A stretch of 64,000 nucleotides of DNA from Halovenus salina. Lineage in GTDB: Archaea > Halobacteriota > Halobacteria > Halobacteriales > Haloarculaceae. Position 1 is the stretch's first letter; every line of letters begins with the position of its first letter. Shown piece by piece: positions 60,068 through 64,000 of the stretch. The notes beneath the pieces are model-generated. The model saw nothing but the letters and a program-made list of their open reading frames with translations, was not told the DNA's origin and searched no databases. The position numbers were made by a program, and so were the translations under genes. The stretch lies in NCBI RefSeq assembly GCF_026410925.1, contig NZ_CP112972.1, positions 1,178,001-1,242,000 on the forward strand, given 5' to 3'.

Positions 60068-62230
60068 ATGAGCCTCGATAACCGTCGTGGACGGCAGCTC
60101 GAAAGCGGAGAACGCTCACTGGGCGGGGTCTTCTATCCGCTGTATCAGTTGCTGTTCAGCGAGGACAGTGACTTCGTCAACGATGTCGAGGAGAAGTTGG
60201 CCCAGTCCCGGATGGCCGACAACGTCGAGATGTTCCTCTCGCGGGCGCTGGCAGTCGGGCTCATCGCCGGTCTCGGGCTGTGGCTGCTAGGTGTGTTTGT
60301 CGGTTGGCTGTTCGTCCAGTTGTTCGTCGGTGACGTGTTGGTCGGGATCCATCTCGGTCCGCTGGAGCCGTTGCGCGTGCTCCGGACGCCGCTTATCCTC
60401 CTGACTTCGGGACTCATCTTTGGCTCGATTGGGTTCGGTATCGGCTTCGGTTCGGTCACGTCGATACCGTACTTCCGGGCAGGCGGGCGCGAACGCGAGA
60501 TTAACACGCTGATGCCCGACGGAATCGCCTTCATGTACGCGCTGTCGGTCGGCGGCATGAACCAGCTCGAAATCCTGAAGGCGATGGCGAAAGCCGACGA
60601 TACCTACGGCGAACTCTCTCGGGAGTTCCAGTCCATCGTGCTGGAGACGGAGTATTTCGACACCGACTATCGGACTGCTGTCCAGAATCAGGCGCTGACG
60701 ACACCGAGTGACGAGCTGGCACAGTTTTTGACGGATATGCTGTCGATTCTGGACTCCGGGGGAGACATGACGGACTTCCTGGAAGACCAGAAGGACAACC
60801 ACCTTCGGACGGCCAAGCAGGAACAGCGTAAGCTGCTCGACACGCTGGAGCTGTTCGGCGAGATGTACATGACGCTGTCGCTGTTTCCGCTCTTGCTCAT
60901 CATCATTCTCGTCATCATGAGCATGATGGGAAGCGGCGACCAGACGATGCTCCTGTACGGCACCGTCTACGGGCTCATCCCGCTCATCGGCGCGGGCTTT
61001 CTGGTGATGGTCTCGACTGTCACCCACGACGAGATCGGCGACGGCTACCTGCGGCCCGACGCCGGCGAGGAGTTCACCGTCGACGAGGGTATTGGCGTCT
61101 TCAACCCCGGCCTCGTCGAGGAGTACACCGGCGAACGCGACCTCTTCGACAAGATCAAACGCCAGGAGGGGACCCACGAACTAATGGAAATCGTGAAGGC
61201 ACCGCACCTGTTCTTCCGGGACCACCCGACGCTGGTGTTAGTGTTGACGCTGCCGTTGACACTGCTCGTTCTCATCGGAGCGCTGGCGACCGGCAACATG
61301 CCGCTATCAGTGGATGCAATGAAAGCAGACCCCATCGTCGGGACGCTCGTGTGGGTGTACGTCCCCATCTATCTCAATCTCCTCCCGCTTGCAATCTTCT
61401 ACGAGTGGAACGTCCGCTCGCGGACGGCGATTCTCAGCGACCTCTCTGAGAACCTCCGGAAGCTGGCGAGTGCGAACGACACCGGGATGACGCTGCTCGA
61501 TTCAATCAAGGTCGTCTCGGAGACCTCCAGCGGGAAGCTCTCGAACGAGTTCGAGTCGATGCACTCGAAGGTCAACTTCGGGACGAGCCTGAAAGACGCG
61601 ATGCGGGAGTTCAACAACAAGTACCACGTCCCCCGGCTCGCCCGGAGTATCAAGCTCATCAGCGAGGCACAGGAGGCCTCCAGCCAGATTCAGGACGTGC
61701 TGTCGACGGCGGCGACCGCCTCCGAGAATCAAGACGAGATTGAGCGCGAGCGCAAAGCCCGGACGCTGATGCAGACGGTCATCATCATCATGACCTACCT
61801 GACACTGCTGGCAGTGATGGCACTGCTGAAGGTCCAGTTCCTCGAAACAATGTCCGGGCTGGCCGCTGCAGGCGAACAGGCAGGTGAGGAAGCGGCCGAA
61901 CAGACGGCTGATTTCGGCGGCAGCATCGACGCCGAGTTCCTCTCGATGCTGTTTTTCCACGCAGTCACACTGCAGGCCCTCATCTCGTCGTTCATCGCCG
62001 GATACATCCGCAACGTCGAGGTGCTCTCGGGCGCGAAGTACGCGGTGGTTCTCTCGACAATCGCGCTTATTACGTGGATTATCGTTGAGCAGATAACCAG
62101 TGGTGGCGGCGAGGAGACAGCACAGCTCCTGCTGTTGGTGGGTGCTCCGGCCGGGTGGTCGGTGCGTGACACCCTCGACCGGCGGACAGGCAAGGTCGGC
62201 GAGGAAACAGGAGGGTCGACGAGGCGATGA
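60068..62230 (+). CDS. Pilus/secretion membrane platform (TadC/GspF family)
   Basis: 720 residues, with about eight or nine hydrophobic helices. Two GspF/TadC domains in tandem are visible: the first around LMPDGIAFMYALSVGGMNQLEILKAMAKADDTYGELSREFQSIVLETEYF, the second around LSDLSENLRKLASANDTGMTLLDSIKVVSETSSGKLSNEFESMHSKVNFGTSLKDAMREFNNKY. The protein is the inner-membrane core that couples the ATPase to pilin assembly. Overlaps the next gene by 4 bases (ATGA at 62227). Confidence 0.92.
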   Translation: MSLDNRRGRQLESGERSLGGVFYPLYQLLFSEDSDFVNDVEEKLAQSRMADNVEMFLSRALAVGLIAGLGLWLLGVFVGWLFVQLFVGDVLVGIHLGPLEPLRVLRTPLILLTSGLIFGSIGFGIGFGSVTSIPYFRAGGREREINTLMPDGIAFMYALSVGGMNQLEILKAMAKADDTYGELSREFQSIVLETEYFDTDYRTAVQNQALTTPSDELAQFLTDMLSILDSGGDMTDFLEDQKDNHLRTAKQEQRKLLDTLELFGEMYMTLSLFPLLLIIILVIMSMMGSGDQTMLLYGTVYGLIPLIGAGFLVMVSTVTHDEIGDGYLRPDAGEEFTVDEGIGVFNPGLVEEYTGERDLFDKIKRQEGTHELMEIVKAPHLFFRDHPTLVLVLTLPLTLLVLIGALATGNMPLSVDAMKADPIVGTLVWVYVPIYLNLLPLAIFYEWNVRSRTAILSDLSENLRKLASANDTGMTLLDSIKVVSETSSGKLSNEFESMHSKVNFGTSLKDAMREFNNKYHVPRLARSIKLISEAQEASSQIQDVLSTAATASENQDEIERERKARTLMQTVIIIMTYLTLLAVMALLKVQFLETMSGLAAAGEQAGEEAAEQTADFGGSIDAEFLSMLFFHAVTLQALISSFIAGYIRNVEVLSGAKYAVVLSTIALITWIIVEQITSGGGEETAQLLLLVGAPAGWSVRDTLDRRTGKVGEETGGSTRR

Positions 62231-62670
62231 CACGCGGCCAGACGGTCACCGACTACTTGTTGGGGATTGTCCTGCTGTTGCTCTCGGTCACCATCGTGTT
62301 CGGATACTTTCCAGGGCTATTCCAGCCCTTCGAAGAGAACGTAGAAGACGAAGAGCGCGTGATGGCCGACAATCTCGCGGCCGAGCTAATCGACAACAGC
62401 ACCATCCCGGGGATGCAACAGACGGCGAGTTTCAACGCGCTAAACCGGACAATTGACACCGTTGCGAATGACTCTACGGGAGTTGGTGTCCCCGAGTGGC
62501 TCCGCTGGAACGCAACGGTCCAGAACGAGACAGGGGTGGTCGAATCCGGCGGCGTCACGCTCGCGAACGGGAGTGTCTGGAACGGCCGACAGACCGCATC
62601 GGTAGTCCGGTTCGTCCGGATTCCGAGCGTCTGTGAGAATGGCTGCCGTCTGGTGGTGCGGGTGTGGTAA
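62227..62670 (+). CDS. Small pilin-like membrane protein (DUF7287-like)
   Basis: 147 residues. MTRGQTVTDYLLGIVLLLLSVTIVFGYFP is an N-terminal hydrophobic helix after a T-R-G-Q start, like a prepilin. The outside part has several NxS/T sequons (VANDSTG, WNATVQNETG). I recall it as DUF7287. It follows the pilus platform with a 4-base overlap and precedes two similar small genes. Likely a minor pilin-like subunit, function by context only. Confidence 0.8.
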   Translation: MTRGQTVTDYLLGIVLLLLSVTIVFGYFPGLFQPFEENVEDEERVMADNLAAELIDNSTIPGMQQTASFNALNRTIDTVANDSTGVGVPEWLRWNATVQNETGVVESGGVTLANGSVWNGRQTASVVRFVRIPSVCENGCRLVVRVW

Positions 62671-62672
62671 CA

Positions 62673-63266
62673 ATGGACCGAGGACAGGCCTACTCACTCG
62701 AAGGCGTTGTCGGCACGATTGTCATCGCGAGTGCCCTCGTCTTCGGATTGCAGGCCGTCAGTATCGCGCCCTGGACTGACGGCGGGCCACAACAGGGGGT
62801 CGAAATACGAGAGCAGACAGAGGATACAATTGACATCCTGGCCGACGGCGACGCACTCGAAACGGGGGCCCTCTGTCTGGGCGGCGACAACGAGACGACC
62901 CCTCATCAGGGGGTGGTGTCGACCGACCCGGCGGTTGAGCCGGTGGGAACGGTACTGAACCGGACCCTCGAACAGACTGCCAACTACAACGTGTACATCG
63001 ACTACCCCGATACGAACGGGAGCGTCACCGAAATCGCCCTGGGTCCAGAGCGGACTCCGACAGGGCCGGCCGTAACTGTGACCCGGGAGGTGGTGCTGTT
63101 CGAGAGCGACCCGGTCTTCGAGCTCAACGCCACGTCCGAGGCGTGTGTCGAAGACACACAGTACAACAACCTCGGGGAGGTCCCCGAGGACGACATCTAC
63201 CTGCACAACCAAAACGGGAGCAGTGAACTCTACTCGGTCCTCCAGGTACGGGTGGTTGCATGGTGA
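62673..63266 (+). CDS. Small pilin-like membrane protein (DUF7288-like)
   Basis: 197 residues from ATG 62673 (MDRGQAYSLEGVVGTIVIASALVFGLQAV), a hydrophobic N-terminal helix preceded by D-R-G-Q. A Cys-containing outside domain follows (ETGALCLGGDN, EACVEDTQYNN). I recall it as DUF7288. It starts 2 bases after the previous stop and overlaps the next gene by 7 bases. Probably another pilin-like subunit of the same machine. Confidence 0.8.
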   Translation: MDRGQAYSLEGVVGTIVIASALVFGLQAVSIAPWTDGGPQQGVEIREQTEDTIDILADGDALETGALCLGGDNETTPHQGVVSTDPAVEPVGTVLNRTLEQTANYNVYIDYPDTNGSVTEIALGPERTPTGPAVTVTREVVLFESDPVFELNATSEACVEDTQYNNLGEVPEDDIYLHNQNGSSELYSVLQVRVVAW

Positions 63267-64000
63267 ACCGTCGCGGACAGTTGCTGCTGACGGCGGCAAT
63301 CCTGGTGTCGCTGACGATTGTCGCCTCGGCCGTGCTGCTGAACGACATCCACGCCTCGGCGGATGTCAACGCCCAGCAAGAGCGACAGGGGCTGGAGCAG
63401 ACCGAGCGGAACATCGAACAGCTACAGGACAGCCTCAGGGAGCTATTCATGGTCAACGGCTCCGAGGAGCGGATACCGTACGTCGACGACGCGGACAAGC
63501 TGGCGAACGCCACCGAGGAGTACGTGAAACAGTATCTGAACGTGTCGACACAGAATTCGGCCCAGTTCGTGAACGTGACACTGATTGATGCCGAGCAGAA
63601 CGCGGGGGCCGCTATCTGGCAGAACGCGACCGACACCTTCCCTGATGGACCGAACCAGCCAATCGTGGGGGGAAGTCCCTCGAATCTCACGTACATGTCC
63701 TACACAATCACAGACATCAGCGGGAGTTTCTCAGTCGAGTTGGGGACGAGCAGTCCGACTACAATCGAGATAACCAACAGTAAAGTGAGCGTCGACGGCA
63801 CAACGAAGTGCGACGGTTTCACCGCGAAAGAAGATACGCCCCTCAATATCGTACTTACGCACGGGACGGGGCAAATTAGCGTCGGTGACTCTTCCTGTGC
63901 GAGCGTTACTCTTGACGCATCCTACCATACCTCCGATAAAAAGGTCTTCTTCAAGAACGGAAGCAATGTCGAAGGAACGTTCGAAATGGTGGTAGAAGGC
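63260..64000 (+). CDS. Pilin-like membrane protein (DUF7261-like), cut by window end
   Basis: At least 247 residues; the frame is open to the last base. The N-terminus MVNRRGQLLLTAAILVSLTIVASAVLLN again combines R-R-G-Q with a hydrophobic helix. A helical stalk (QQERQGLEQTERNIEQLQDSLREL) and a beta-rich part follow. I recall it as DUF7261. It starts inside the end of the preceding gene (7-base overlap). Third RGQ protein in the operon. Confidence 0.75.
   Translation, partial: MVNRRGQLLLTAAILVSLTIVASAVLLNDIHASADVNAQQERQGLEQTERNIEQLQDSLRELFMVNGSEERIPYVDDADKLANATEEYVKQYLNVSTQNSAQFVNVTLIDAEQNAGAAIWQNATDTFPDGPNQPIVGGSPSNLTYMSYTITDISGSFSVELGTSSPTTIEITNSKVSVDGTTKCDGFTAKEDTPLNIVLTHGTGQISVGDSSCASVTLDASYHTSDKKVFFKNGSNVEGTFEMVVEG

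Overview
The window is chromosomal DNA of a haloarchaeon (class Halobacteria). The evidence is acidic, GC-rich proteins, archaeal information-processing genes (TFB, eIF6, eL31, eL39, eS19, aEF1-beta, RNase P component 4, class I LysRS), methanopterin/F420 enzymes, a sensory rhodopsin with its transducer, and many genes whose start codon lies about 25-30 bases after a TATA box, as expected for leaderless transcripts. I cannot name the genus.

Layout. 0-3 kb: the end of an ABC exporter, then cofE-mer (F420 and C1 metabolism). 3-7 kb: small proteins, a lipoprotein and a large PKD-type surface protein. 7-18 kb: housekeeping genes (rnp4, yhbY, mscS, tfb), a membrane beta-propeller protein, mch, dpsA, an NfeD protein and tRNA-Ser. 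18.2-28.2 kb, between tRNA-Ser and tRNA-Gly: an accessory island devoted to metals. It holds a COG0523 GTPase operon that ends in a uS14 ribosomal protein paralogue lacking two of its four zinc cysteines, a NikR regulator, an iron-box-controlled operon of four unknown genes, a HEAT-repeat protein and an iron-box-controlled siderophore/heme-type binding lipoprotein. Several broken genes lie among them. 28-39 kb: nadE, aEF1-beta with a zinc-finger microprotein, a hydroxyacyl-CoA dehydrogenase, the htrII-sopII phototaxis pair, an enolase-superfamily epimerase, an aldo/keto reductase, sufS and thpR. 39-53 kb: translation genes (rpl39e-rpl31e-eif6, rps19e), crtB, thiL, a site-2 protease, pyrH, lysS, leuS and cbiA. 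53-57 kb: GT2-GtrA, initiator tRNA-Met, an SPFH protein and small redox/regulatory genes. 57.5 kb to the end: a type IV pilus-like secretion operon (ATPase, membrane platform, three small RGQ-type membrane proteins), cut by the window edge.

The most interesting signals are in the island. (1) The operon COG0523 GTPase - small HEAT protein - cysteine-depleted uS14 looks like an archaeal version of the bacterial zinc-starvation response. Its promoter carries a palindrome that shares 13 of 14 bases with a site upstream of a broken binding-protein gene next to nikR. (2) Three TTAGG-N4-CCTAA iron-repressor-type sites lie in near-identical positions between TATA box and start codon: before a small gene beside dpsA, before the four-gene unknown operon, and before the uptake lipoprotein. 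(3) The 3' ends of two tRNA genes (Gly and initiator Met) are duplicated nearby, which looks like scars of integrated elements.

All calls rest on reading the sequence and on remembered family features; no searches were run. DUF numbers are from memory and should be checked.
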